A stretch of 64,000 nucleotides of DNA from positions 1,056,501 through 1,120,500 of the forward strand of contig NW_027017953.1 in the NCBI RefSeq assembly GCF_032854445.1, read 5' to 3'. The DNA is from Liolophura sinensis (taxonomy: Eukaryota > Mollusca > Polyplacophora > Chitonida > Chitonidae). The stretch's first letter is position 1. The number at the start of each line of letters is the position of its first letter. The notes under the pieces were generated by a model. The model was given only the letters and a program-made list of their open reading frames with translations, was not told where the DNA came from and ran no database searches. Positions 24,301 through 35,300 of this stretch are shown one piece after another. A program made the translations under genes and the position numbers.

Positions 24301-27300
24301 ATCAGACAGGGAAGTATCCAGGATTATACCTGTGCTCAACCATCAGTGATCAGACAGGGAAGTATCCAGGGTAATACGTGTGCTCAACCATCAGTGATCA
24401 GACAGGGAAGTATCCAGGATTATACGTGTGCTCAACCATCAGTGATCAGACAGGGAAGTATCCAGGATTATACGTGTGCTCAACCATCAGTGATCAGACA
24501 GGGAAGTATCCAGGATTATACGTGTGCTCAACCATCAGTGATCAGACAGGGAAGTATCCAGGGTAATACGTGTGCTCAACCATCAGTGATCAGACAGGGA
24601 AGTATCCAGGATTATACCTGTGCTCAACCATCAGTGATCAGACAGGGAAGTATCTAGGATTATACGTGTGCTCAACCATCAGTGATCAGACAGGGAAGTA
24701 TCCAGGATTATATCTGTGCTCAACCATCAGTGATCAGACAGGGAAGAATCCAGGATTATACCTGTGCTCAACCATCAGTGATCAGACAGGGAAGTATCCA
24801 GGATTATACCTGTGCTCAACCATCAGTGATCAGACAGGGAAGTATCCAGGATTATACCTGTGCTCAACCATCAGTGATCAGACAGGGAAGTATCCAGGAT
24901 TATACCTGTGCTCAACCATCAGTGATCAGACTGGGAAGTATCCTGGATTATACGTGTGCTCAATCATCAGTGATCAGACAGCGAAGTATCCAGGATTATA
25001 CGTGTGCTCAACCATCAGTGATCAGACAGGGAAATATCCAGGATTATACGTGTGCTCAACCATCAGTGATCAGACAGGGAAGTATCCAGGATTATACGTT
25101 TGCTCAACCATCAGTGAACAGACAGGGAAGTATTCAGGATTATATGTGTGCTCAACCATCAGTGATCAGACAGGGAAGTATCCAGGATTATACGTATGCT
25201 CAACCATAAGTGATCAGACAGGGAAGTATCCAGGATTATACGTGTGCTCAACCATCGGTGATCAGAGAGGGAAGTATCCAGGATTATACGTGTGCTCAAC
25301 CATCAGTGATCAGACAGGGAAGTATCTAGGATTATACGTGTGCTCAACCATCAGTGATCAGACAGCGAAGTATCCAGGATTATATGTGTGCTCAACCATC
25401 AGTGATCAGACAGGGAAGTATCCAGGGTTATACGTGTGCTCAACCATCAGTGATCAGACAGGGAAGTATCCAGGATTATACGTATGCTCAACCATCAGTG
25501 ATCAGACAGGGAAGTATCCAGGATTATATCTGTGCTCAACCATCAGTGATCAGACAGGGAAGTATCCAGGATTATACGTGTGCTCAACCATCAGTGATCA
25601 GACAGGGAAGTATCCAGGATTATATCTGTGCTCAACCATCAGTGATCAGACAGGGAAGTATCCAGGATTATACCTGTGCTCAACCATCGGTGATCAGACA
25701 GGGAAGTATCCAGGATTATATGTGTGCTCAACCATTGGTGATCAGACAGGGAAGTATCTAGGATTATACGTGTGCTCAACCATCAGTGATCAGACAGGGA
25801 AGTATCCAGGATTATACGTGTGCTCAACCATCAGTGATCAGACAGGGAAGTATCCAGGATTATACGTGTGCTCAACCATCAGTGATCAGACAGGGAAGTA
25901 TCCAGGATTATACGTGTGCTCAACCATCAGTGATCAGACAGGGAAGTATCCAGGATTATACGTGTGCTCAACCATCAGTGATCAGACAGGGAAGTATCCA
26001 GGATTATATCTGTGCTCAACCATCAGTGATCAGACAGGGAAGTATCCAGGATTATACGTGTGCTCAACCATCGGTGATCAGACAGGGAAGTATCCAGGAT
26101 TATACGTGTGCTCAACCATCGGTGATCAGACAGGGAAGTATCCAGGATTATACGTGTGCTCAACCATCAGTGATCAGACAGGGAAGTATCCAGGATTATA
26201 CGTGTGCTCAACCATCAGTGATCAGACAGGGAAGTATCCAGGATTATACGTGTGCTCAACCATCAGTGATCAGACAGGGAAGTATCCAGGATTATACGTG
26301 TGCTCAACCATCAGTGATCAGACAGGGAAGTATCCAGGATTATACGTGTGCTCAACCATCAGTGATCAGACAGGGAAGTATCCAGGATTATACGTGTGCA
26401 GAAAACTGTGAAGTCTCAGTCAGAGGCTCTCCAAAAATCATACTAACAACTGGTTGTGGCGGAAGATGCATTAAAATGAACTTACAATTTCTGAAGTTAG
26501 TGCTTTGTTGGCGACGTTAAGAGAAGCTTTACTGCCTTAGTTGAAATGGACCTCCTGCTGTCACACGTTTGTGCAATTTAGCCAGAGTTTAAAGAAAAGG
26601 AGACTGACTTACAAGACTCTGGTTTACCTAGATATCTGCTCCTGTAGATATGTGAACACTGTATGTGTTTTTCTATTTAAAGTGACTATAGCAAATAATT
26701 TCAGGTTAGGGTGCACTTTATTCTCACGTGTCAACCTAGCAAATCTGTACACCACACAATGACTAAAGGTCTCCTTTATTTTTATGTAATTTGTACACCA
26801 GACAATGAGGAAAGGTCTCCTTTATTATTATATAATCTGTACACCAGACAATGACTCAAGATCTCTTTTATTTTTATGTAATTTGTACACCAGACAATGA
26901 CTAAAGGTCTCCTTTATTATTATGTAATTTGTACACCAGACAATGACTCAAGATCTCTTTTATTATCATATAATTTGTACACCAGACAATGACTAAAGGT
27001 CTCCTTTATTATTATATAATTTGTACACCAGACAATGACTAAAGGTCCCCTTTATTATATATAATTTGTACACCAGACAATGACTAAAGGTCTCCTTTAT
27101 TATATATAATTTGTACACCAGACAATGACTAAAGGTCTCCTTTATTACTATATAATCTGTACACCAAACAATGACTGAAGCCACAATCATATATAATAAA
27201 ATGAAAAGAAAAATAAATTAAAAAGGAACCGCAGAAGAGTTCACAGGCTTGGAAGAAGGCAGGTGTGATCTCTGTGCAGACTTTTCATGTATATCTATAA

Positions 27301-27527
27301 TCAGTGAAGTTTACCTGCACTAATGAGACATTCGTGTCCCCCGGGTTCTCCGTCGCGACATTGCCCCTGCGTATCCTCTCGCATTCCCTTTCCCACAGGT
27401 GAACTTCCTGTTCGTATCTGTCAAAGACACATGGCCTGCAGCCCATGCCACAACAGTCCCCCTGTAGAGGCTCCTCAGGTTTGGGTGGAAAGTGCCACAT
27501 ACTTCCTGTGTAATCCATTCTGTTCAT
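21165..27527 (-). CDS. CYB5RL: NADH-cytochrome b5 reductase-like protein, whole coding span (6 exons)
   Basis: A flavoprotein oxidoreductase of the ferredoxin-NADP reductase superfamily, expected to pass electrons from NADH through FAD to a one-electron acceptor; the partner is not known from sequence. The spliced protein is 318 residues, close to the human length, with all phases consistent. Residues about 15-40 form the Cys-rich oxidoreductase-like N-terminal domain (GDCCGMGCRPCVFDRYEQEV). The FAD part has RQYTPVSP and GRMSRHV plus GPCGRF. The NAD part has LLAAGTGIAPM and ends with CGTTSFEKDM. Intron 2 uses a GC donor. Introns 1 and 2 are filled with minisatellites, and the exon 5 acceptor region is duplicated upstream. 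The start is the first ATG after an in-frame stop. Confidence 0.92.
21837..22037 (-). CDS. CYB5RL: CYB5RL exon 5
   Basis: 67 codons starting WQRLVLLAAGTGIAPMIQVI, the dinucleotide-binding GTGxxPM motif, and ending TILYILTQ; acceptor gcttacag, donor gtacca, phase 0. Confidence 0.96.
22020..22195 (-). repeat. Two-copy duplication spanning the CYB5RL exon 5 acceptor
   Basis: Positions about 22111-22190 repeat 22021-22100, including the first 16 bases of exon 5 and its upstream intron. In the distal copy the acceptor AG is TG on the minus strand (plus strand ccactg becomes ccacag), so the decoy is inactivated. Confidence 0.9.
22395..22525 (-). mobile_element. SINE fragment in CYB5RL intron 4
   Basis: Matches the reverse-oriented SINE at 57732 (tgttttacatgatactcagg, aatatttcattcctatgaca, gcggccag and a cagattgctggcaga core), with clear divergence and no head. 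It ends about 30 bases beyond the exon 4 donor. Confidence 0.7.
22558..22662 (-). CDS. CYB5RL: CYB5RL exon 4
   Basis: 35 codons: IYPDGRMSRHVKALKTGDKV then ELRGPCGRFSYSPNK, the FAD-binding GxMS and GPxGxF motifs; acceptor atttag, donor gtatgt, phase 0. Confidence 0.95.
22888..22975 (-). CDS. CYB5RL: CYB5RL exon 3
   Basis: Encodes VIGDGRVITRQYTPVSPLHA and LGYFDLLIK; RQYTPVS is the flavin-contacting motif. Acceptor gattgcag supplies the base completing the AG-G arginine codon; donor gtaatt. Confidence 0.95.
23190..23835. repeat. About 23-bp minisatellite in CYB5RL intron 2 (about 28 copies)
   Basis: Units of ggcacagctgtggaggtatg type, a few with an 8-base acatgtat insertion. Several overlapping Pro/His/Thr-rich and Gly/Trp-rich frames through it are by-products. 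Confidence 0.9.
23885..24027 (-). CDS. CYB5RL: CYB5RL exon 2 with GC donor
   Basis: Encodes IPTLSECEYRYFSISSIKQE then DTYVLRFQLPDGKCLGLHTG and QHIIM. The donor reads ATGAG|gcaagt, a GC-AG intron with otherwise perfect consensus; phase 2 fits exon 3 exactly. Confidence 0.94.
24144..26399. repeat. 48-bp minisatellite in CYB5RL intron 1 (about 47 copies)
   Basis: Unit contains accatcagtgatcagacagg and gaagtatccaggattatac. Almost no length variation over 2.25 kb, so a plus-strand frame of 613 codons with 16-residue periodicity (ISDQTGKYPGLYVCST) stays open. It lies antisense in the intron, so I treat it as non-coding. Confidence 0.95.
26755..27180 (-). repeat. 46-bp minisatellite with AATAAA in CYB5RL sense (about 9 copies)
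   Basis: Plus-strand units read gactaaaggtctcctttatt then an AT-rich run and ttgtacaccagacaat. On the minus strand each typical unit contains AATAAA, inside intron 1 close to exon 1. Confidence 0.9.
27315..27527 (-). CDS. CYB5RL: CYB5RL exon 1
   Basis: 71 codons from ATG: MNRMDYTGSMWHFPPKPEEP, GDCCGMGCRPCVFDRYEQEV and on to DTNVSLVQ; donor gtaaac, phase 0. An in-frame stop lies upstream. The CC-x2-GC-x2-C pattern is the oxidoreductase-like domain. Confidence 0.92.
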
Positions 27528-27786
27528 TTCCTCATGCAGTACTATGACAGCATAGAGAAAGGCTCACATTTCACACTAGTTCTGCACAAAAAGAACTGAC
27601 ACGAGAACAAAAAAAAATCCTCACCATCATTGTGGATATGTCAAAACCCTTTCACACTTCACAGGTTAAGTCTGAAAGATTTTTATCTTTCCGAAATCAA
27701 AGGTGAATCCAATTGAAAGATGTGTGAAATAAATTGAAAAAGATTAAACAAAACTGCTGCCTTAGTGTGAATCAGTTTGACACGTT

Positions 27787-27995
27787 CTATTGTCCATGAT
27801 GCTTTTCCTTTGATTTAATTTTAACTAGTTGAGGACGAGTGTTTCTGAAGTCCATGTCATATATTAGGCATATCCACCAAGAAAACCCCTCCTTCACCAC
27901 ACGCTTCTCTCCTGAAGTCTTATCAGCACTGGCAAGGGTATCTGTTATTTCTCTTCCTGCATCCTCTATCTTTCTTTTCTTTAGGCATGAAGAAT
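27787..27995 (-). CDS. Candidate terminal exon of an unrecognised small gene
   Basis: Acceptor aaattttacag, then 69 codons ending in TAG, with SSCLKKRKIEDAGREITDTL, GEKRVVKEGFSWWICLIYD and RNTRPQLVKIKSK. The start phase (two bases needed to finish a codon) matches the ATG exon at 31779-31806, giving 78 residues in all. I do not recognise the family and see no polyadenylation signal close by. It could be an unrelated open stretch. Confidence 0.4.
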
Positions 27996-28314
27996 CTGTA
28001 AAATTTGTCAAAAAATATATAACACCAAATGGTATTCAGCCATACTGACTTCAGTTTACAGTAAACACCATTTTCAGTACCAGTAATTGAAAATTTCGCA
28101 AGTAAACTGAGATACTGAAGTATAATTTATCATCAATACCATTTACAACTGTAACAATCACCCACTCGATCCCATTCCGCTGTGGAAACATCAATAAATA
28201 AATCCAGTACTTACACACTAAATATGTTTAATTTGATAATACAGTGAATCAAAAATAATGGAGAGAACCATAACTTTTAACAATTATTTACATCACTCCT
28301 CAGTTTTCAATGAC

Positions 28315-29490
28315 TTAATGTACAGCATCCGACATGCTTCTGTTGATGACTTAATGTACAGCATCTGACATGCTTCTGTCAATGGCTTAATGTACAGCAT
28401 CTGACATGCTTCTGCCACTGACTTAATGTACAGCATCTGACATGCTTCTGCTAATGACTTAATATACAGCATCTGACATGCTTCTGTCGATGACTTAATG
28501 TACAGCATCTGACATGCTTCTGCCAATGACAATGTACAGCATCTGACATGCTTCTGCCAATGACTTAATGTACAGCATCTGGCATGCTTCTGCCAATGAT
28601 AATGTACAGCATCCGACATGCTTCTGTCGATGACTTAATGTACAGCATATGACGTGCTTCTGCCAATGACAATGTACAGCATCTGACATGCTTCTGACAA
28701 TGACTTAATGTACAGCATCTGGCATGCTTCTGCCAATGACAATGTACACCATCCGACATGCTTCTGTCGATGACTTAATCTACAGCATCTGACATGCGTC
28801 TGCCAATGACTTAATGTACAGCATCTGACATGCTTCTGCTAATGACTTAATGTACAGCATCTGACATGCTTCTGTCGATGACTTAATGTACAGCATCTGA
28901 CATGCTTCTGCTAATGACTTAATATACAGCATCTGACATGCTTCTGTCGATGACTTAATGTACAGCATATGACGTGCTTCTGCCAATGACTTAATGTACA
29001 GCATCTGACATGCTTCTGTTGATGACTTAATGTACAGCATCTGACATGCTTCTGTCGATGACTTAATGTACATCTGACATGCTTGTGCCAATGACTTAAT
29101 GTACAGTATCTGACATGCTTCTGCCAATGACTTAATGTACAGCATCTGACATGCTTTTGTCGATGACTTAATGTACAGCATCTGACATGCTTCTGCTAAT
29201 GACAATGTACAGCATCTGACATGCTTCTGCCAATGACTTAATGTACAGCATCTGACATGCTTCTGCCAATGACTTAATGTACAGCATCTGACATGCTTCT
29301 GCTAATGACTTAATGTACAGCATCTGACATGCTTCTGCCAGTGACTTAATGTACAGCATCTGACATGCTTCTGCTAATGACTTAATGTACAGCATCTGAC
29401 ATGCTTCTGCTAATGACTTAATGTACAGCATCTGACATGCTTCTGCTAATGACTTAATGTACAGCATCTGACATGCTTCTGCCAATGAAG
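28315..29490. repeat. 36-bp minisatellite (about 32 copies)
   Basis: Units carry ctgacatgcttctgccaatg and acttaatgtacagcat. Twelve-residue minus-strand periodicity (MLYIKSLAEACQ) comes from the 36-base length. It would lie in the intron of the candidate small gene. Confidence 0.93.
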
Positions 29491-31150
29491 GACATTAAGG
29501 TCTTAAAATGTTACTTCTGATGTCAACACTGAATTTTTTCTCATCAAAAACAAATCGTAAGAGGCCCAATAAGCTGAATGAATCAGAACAACACAATACA
29601 ATAAATTCAATATCGGAGTGGCTATTTACCCGGCAGCTGTGGATGTAACAATCAATTCCTGGTTATATCCACATCTACTCTTCGCCAATCAGCCCTGAAC
29701 CGTCAAATTTGTTGTGGCATGAAATGAGCCCAAGTTCCAAAGACTAAGAGAATGTTTGGCTGGGTGGTTAGTTCCTGGTCGTCCTTTCACATGAATGCTG
29801 CGAGAAAGGGTCTTTTCACTTCACCATGGAACATAATACAACCTGGGATACAGCTAGTGTGAGAGGGATAGTAAATTGTGACTCCTTACACTTTTTCCAT
29901 TGTTGTTGTTGAGAGGGATAATGAATTGTTACTCCTTATAACTTTTCCATTGTTGCTGTTGTGGTTTTTTTTATCACTATTATTTTTTGTTTTTGTTTAG
30001 ACAGTTTACAATAAAGTAGATGAACATTATAATGTTAACATTCAGTTAGTTTATAGAGTGTTACCTTCACATATTATCAGTACAACAGAGGTTAGGAAAA
30101 GCAACTTCAAAGGTCTACAATGCTGTGTGTGCTGTTGTCATCATTTTGTGGATGAACAACAACATATTAAGACTTAATGCATATTTCATTGCAGTTATTA
30201 TTCAGACAGTATGAGGAATTATGTGCTCATTGGACGACATGGCTTGAGTGACATTTGAGGCTTGAGGTTACTCTGCCATGTTTTATTAGTCCAAGATTGC
30301 TCTAACGTTAAGTTTGGCAAAATTTTGTCCAGTCAACCAACACTGCCTTGGGGCCATCCATGGCTGAACAACATTTTGCAAAACCCAATGTCAGAGCAAT
30401 CTGGGACTATGTTTTATGAGAAGTCCATTAATGTCTGCTCATATTTGACTTAATGTGGGTATAGCTTGTTGCCCTATATATTTTTGAATAATAGAACGGT
30501 ACTCGGCTTCATGAGTGGAGGAAACCGGAGTTCCCGGCGTAAACCTTCAACCTTTGGCTAATTACCTACTGGTTTGAACTTTTCCATATCTGACAGACAG
30601 ATATGCACAACAAATGTTAGACAGCTTAAATGGCCACACTAGAGTTGTCGACTGCCTACACTGTTCCTCAGACCCCACAAGCAGTGAAAGCGGAGGAATA
30701 TACAAATTCCCTGCCCAAGCCCGGGCTTGAACCTGCACCTCATGTGTTGTATTAGGTAAAAGACAAGCTCCACTAAACACTGCTGTCTGGGCATGTAAGG
30801 ATAAAATGCACATGATATCCACAGTCACAGGTGATGGGTATATAAAAACATTTTTGAAGCTATAACCACAGCCACTGGGTATATGAAAACAATTCTCGCA
30901 GCAACTGATTACGGGTGCATAGGTATACCCTTATTCCTCAATATTTTTGCATATGAAAGAGCAACTTTCAGTGCAATTTATGCACATCTATAACTTCATT
31001 TTGCAGAAAAAATACATTGGTTGCACTGACCAATTTCAGGGCTTCAAAAAAAGTTAAATTTTATCAGTCGACACACAATAATGTCTTCAGAATATGTCTG
31101 AATAAACACCTTGCAAACATTCAAAATGGTTGAAGAATTACAGAACGCAA
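29491..31150. other. Unique stretch with minor duplications, no gene seen
   Basis: Holds a two-copy repeat of about 57 bases at 29862-29960 (gagagggata, then ctccttaca or ctccttata, ttttccattgttg) and a SINE-like element at 30496-30800. No exon supported. Confidence 0.45.
30496..30800 (-). mobile_element. tRNA-derived SINE-like element
   Basis: Plus-strand ggcttgaacc at 30722-30731 is the reverse complement of a perfect B box GGTTCAAGCC. The flank gtggaggaaaccgg near 30516 resembles the middle of other SINEs here. Boundaries are approximate. Confidence 0.5.
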
Positions 31151-31154
31151 AAAC

Positions 31155-31455
31155 TTTCAGTCACAGGGTATATATATCCACAGCCGCCAGGTATGTAAGG
31201 GGAAAAATTGGATTATATCCACAGCCTCTTGGTAAATAAGCAAAACAGATTCTGATTATATCCACAGCAGCTGGGTAAGTAAGCAACAAAGACTCTGATT
31301 ACATCCACAGCCGCGGGGTAAATAGACAAAACAGATTCTGATTATATCCACAGCAGCTGGGTATATAAACAAAAAAAAATTCTGATTATATCAACAGCCG
31401 CTGGGTAAATAAGCAAAAAAGACTCTGTTTATATCCAGAGCCGCTGGATATATAG
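31155..31455. repeat. About 43-60-bp imperfect tandem repeat (about 6 copies)
   Basis: Copies contain gattatatccacagcagctg and gggtaaataagcaaaa with variable linkers. Diverged relative to the other arrays. Confidence 0.75.
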
Positions 31456-31778
31456 TGACTGCCTTTAAATATTCCTGGTACCGTCGTGCTAGTGTAAAAT
31501 AATAATGATCATACAGTACATCTTAGAACCTATATGCCTATATGAAAAACATATATGTATAGAATATAACACTGTGAATAAAAAATAAACCAGAAGTTCC
31601 ATTTTACAAGCCTAAACTAAATTCAAGAATCTTCAATGATTTTCTGCCCAGGTGCAGACTCAACAGAAGTGAATTTGGTTGATCAAAATGTAAACTATCC
31701 GACTGGTACATTCGCCCCAATTTCAGGTAAGCAAACGGATGATAACCTGCAAACACCTGATGTGAACATATAGCTCAC

Positions 31779-31806
31779 CTGTGTTACAATTATCATTGTC
31801 ATCCAT
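31779..31806 (-). CDS. Candidate first exon of the small gene
   Basis: ATG followed by DDNDNCNT codons and one base, then donor gtgagc. Phase 1 fits the exon at 27787-27995. Its start is 290 bases from the PARS2 ATG on the other strand, a head-to-head arrangement with an ETS-type site between. Very short, so support is limited to donor, phase and position. Confidence 0.35.
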
Positions 31807-32095
31807 GATTTTGTTTACAAATGAAACTGATTAAATTAGGTATCTTTTACAACGACATCCATATCGTCTGCAAACATTCGTCTTTAGAACTCTTCTGCTT
31901 TTGAGAACTACAAAAGAACTACTTCCGGTGAAAACTAGCAGACGGAAAAAGAAACGTGTTTTAATGTGCGTTGAACATCAAAAGTGAACAGTGTTTGGCT
32001 CACCAAAATATCTGTTGTCCAGTTACCATACTTGACTAAATTGGTCAGTTGTAGCACAGATCAGTACTTTAATCAAGATCAAAGAAAAAGTGTTA
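31807..32095. promoter_or_regulatory. Candidate bidirectional promoter of PARS2 and the small gene
   Basis: Only 289 bases separate the two start codons. ACTTCCGG at 31921-31928 is an ETS/GABP core, a class of site common in promoters of nuclear genes for mitochondrial proteins and in bidirectional promoters. No TATA box is apparent. Confidence 0.45.
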
Positions 32096-32350
32096 ATGCA
32101 GATACCAATGAATCTAACTCAACTTTACGCTTGCACATGCACGCGGCTAGCCGCCCAAAGTGACAGTGTTATCCTGTTGTCGACATGCCTGAGGAATTAC
32201 AGATTAAGTCCTTCCTTTCTGGCGATGAAAAGGCAAAATTTTCACATTCAGAAAAGATGTCTGTATACGAGAAAGTATATTTCAAGAATGTTCATAAACC
32301 CTGGAAAACCACAGCCGAAAGAAACAGACCTGGTTTGCAAGAGTCACAAG
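32096..32350 (+). CDS. PARS2: PARS2 exon 1
   Basis: 85 codons from ATG, a presequence-like N terminus ([28 protein letters not shown]) ending TDLVCKSHK. An upstream GTG extends the frame but ATG at 32096 or 32108 is more likely. The donor is gttaga, weak at positions 3-6. Confidence 0.88.
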
Positions 32351-35300
32351 GTTAGATGCACTGTACTGTAGCCTACACTTGCTCTGTGTGTCTGGTGATT
32401 CACGTTAAACTGTCGTCATTATACAGTGTTTCATTTCTTCGTTAAATTCGTGGCATCAAGAAAAATGACTTGCCCAACATGGCGCCACCTTGATGTTTGC
32501 TAACCGTACTGACTGAGCCATTCAAGGTGGCAGAACACTGGCACAAATCCAAGAACAGTAAATAGAATGTTGTATCTCTCTACCGGAGTGTTAAAAAAGG
32601 GTAGATCCATGTAGGGCTAGTTCTAGCCAAAGGCTGTTTCTGTCCTCTCATATCGCCATCAATCACTCAACAGCTTTAATTTGTACGTTTAAATTTTAGC
32701 ACTTCATGTGTGAAGAAATGTATTTCCTGTATGTTATTTGATCGTATCCATGGGAACATTATTTTTTTTTTTTTGAGGGCTGGGAGAGTTGGGTGGGATG
32801 GTGTATAAACTCTCATCTTGACATTTGCTCATCTCAACATTTGCTCATCTCGAGTTTTGCTCATCTTGACATTTGCGTTTAACTGAGGGTATTGTGTATA
32901 TACTTATCTATTAATCTAACACCTTTACAAAGTTTGATTGGTTTTCCTGTTATTTCTGTGTTTTATAAGCTGATGCTATACAATGATATCATCGCACAAG
33001 GACATACAGGTGCCTTCCATATGTTACCATTCGGATTAAGAGCTTTTGAGAAACTGTCTCGATTGATAGATGAAGAGTTACAAGCATTGGGATGTGAAAA
33101 ACTGATGCTGACAACAATGACAAGCAAACACCTTTGGCAAAAAACCGGTGAGTATTTTAACCACATGTATTGATGCAGTGTTCAGTGAAATGATTTTAAT
33201 ATTACTGATTTAGTTGTGGACTTGTATCTTCTTGAAATAATTATTTGTCCAGTGCTACTATAACTAAAGTGTTATTATTGCTCTATAACATAAATTAAAG
33301 TTTTATTTGATTTTTTTCTTTTTTGATGTTGAATAGGTCGGTGGGATTCCATGGGGTCAGAGCTGTTTAAATTGAAGGACAGACATGACATGTACTATTG
33401 CCTGGGGCCGGTAAGTCAGACATGACATGGACTATTGCCTGGGGCCAGTAAGTCAGACATGACATGGACTATTGCCTGGGGCCTGTAAGTCAGACATGAC
33501 ATGGGCTGTTGCCTGGGGCCAGTAAGTCAGACATGACGTGGACTATTGCCTGGGGCCAGTAAGTCAGACATGACATGGATTATTGCCTGGGGCCAGTAAG
33601 TCAAACATGACATGGACTATTGCCTGGGGCCAGTAAGTCAGACATGACATGGACTACTGCCCATGGCCTATAAGTCAGACATGACATGGACTATTGCCTG
33701 GGGCCAGTAAGTCAGACATGACATGGACTATTGCCTGGGGCTGGTAAGTCAGACATGACATGGACTACTACCCATGGCCTATAAGTCAGACATGACATGG
33801 ACTATTGCCTGGGGCCTGTAAGTCAGACATGACATGGACTATTGCCTGGGGCCGGTAAGTCAGACATGACATGGACTACTACCCATGGCCTATAAGTCAG
33901 ACATGACATGGACTATTGCCTGGGGCCTGTAAGTCAGACGTGACATGGACTATTGCCTGGGGCCGGTAAGTCAGACATGACATGGACTATTGCCTGGGGC
34001 TGGTAAGTCAGACATGACATGGACTATTGCCTGGGGCCTGTAAGTCAGACATGACATGGGCTGTTACCTGGGGCCAGTAAGTCAGACATGACGTGGACTA
34101 TTGCCTGGGGCCAGTAAGTCAGACATGACATGGATTATTGCCTGGGGCCAGTAAGTCAAACATGACATGGACTACTGCCCATGGCCTATAAGTCAGACAT
34201 GACATGGGCTGTTGCCTGGTGCCAGTAAGTCAGACATGACGTGGACTATTGCCTGGGGCCAGTAAGTCAAACATGACATGGACTATTGCCTGGGGCCAGT
34301 AAGTCAGACATGACATGGACTACTGCCCATGGCCTATAAGTCAGACATGACATGGACTATTGCCTGGGGCCAGTAAGTCAGACATGACATGGACTATTGC
34401 CTGGGGCTGGTAAGTCAGACATGACATGGACTACTACCCATGGCCTATAAGTCAGACATGACATGGGCTACTACCCATGGCCTATAAGTCAGACATGACA
34501 TGGACTATTGCCTGGGGCTGGTAAGTCAGACATGACATGGACTACTGCCCATGGCCTATAAGTCAGACATGACATGGACTACTGCCCATGGCCTATAAGT
34601 CAGACATGACATGGACTATTGCCTGGGGCCTGTAAGTCAGACATGACATGGACTATGGTTTTCTTAACCCACACATGGGACACAGTGTTCAAAAAATGTT
34701 AATTAGCTTGTGTAAATGTACCTCAACATGGTAAAATTTGTTCACTCGTGTAAAACTGTATTATATTCAAATTCTGTCACAATATACCAGCTCCAGGTGT
34801 CTCATTGTTTAAAATTGTATAGACTCATTCTATACTGCAACCATGAATGTGAACTATGTTCACCATGAAACTGGTACATACTGGTTTGTTCACTTTGTTT
34901 TTGTATGTAACTTTAATATAAATAAGAATTCTTTTTGTTTAGCACCTTACTCTTTTGAAGGTGATAGGTTGTTGCCGCAACATCAATAAATAATTTACAC
35001 TGTCCAGGAGAACAGTTTTATAGTGTTATCTTTTATAACATAGACATATACTATTGTAATAAACAGGCTACTGCTGTTGAAACTCATGTTTAAACACAGG
35101 TACTGTATTCTAATATGGATCATATGATAGATGACAGATAACCTACAGTCTAGTGAAGTGTTTCCTATTTATATGACACCGTTGGTATTACCCGGTACTG
35201 TATTTTACCTAATGTTTGGCATGTAAAAATGCACTTTCAGTAGCACACAAAGGCCGTAAAATGGTAGTTCTGATGCCAACACTTCACATGAAGGCCATAA

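Noticed and set aside
24084-26520. 613-residue and overlapping repetitive frames
   Set aside because: Same cause: 48-base unit antisense within a CYB5RL intron. No exon signals frame it.
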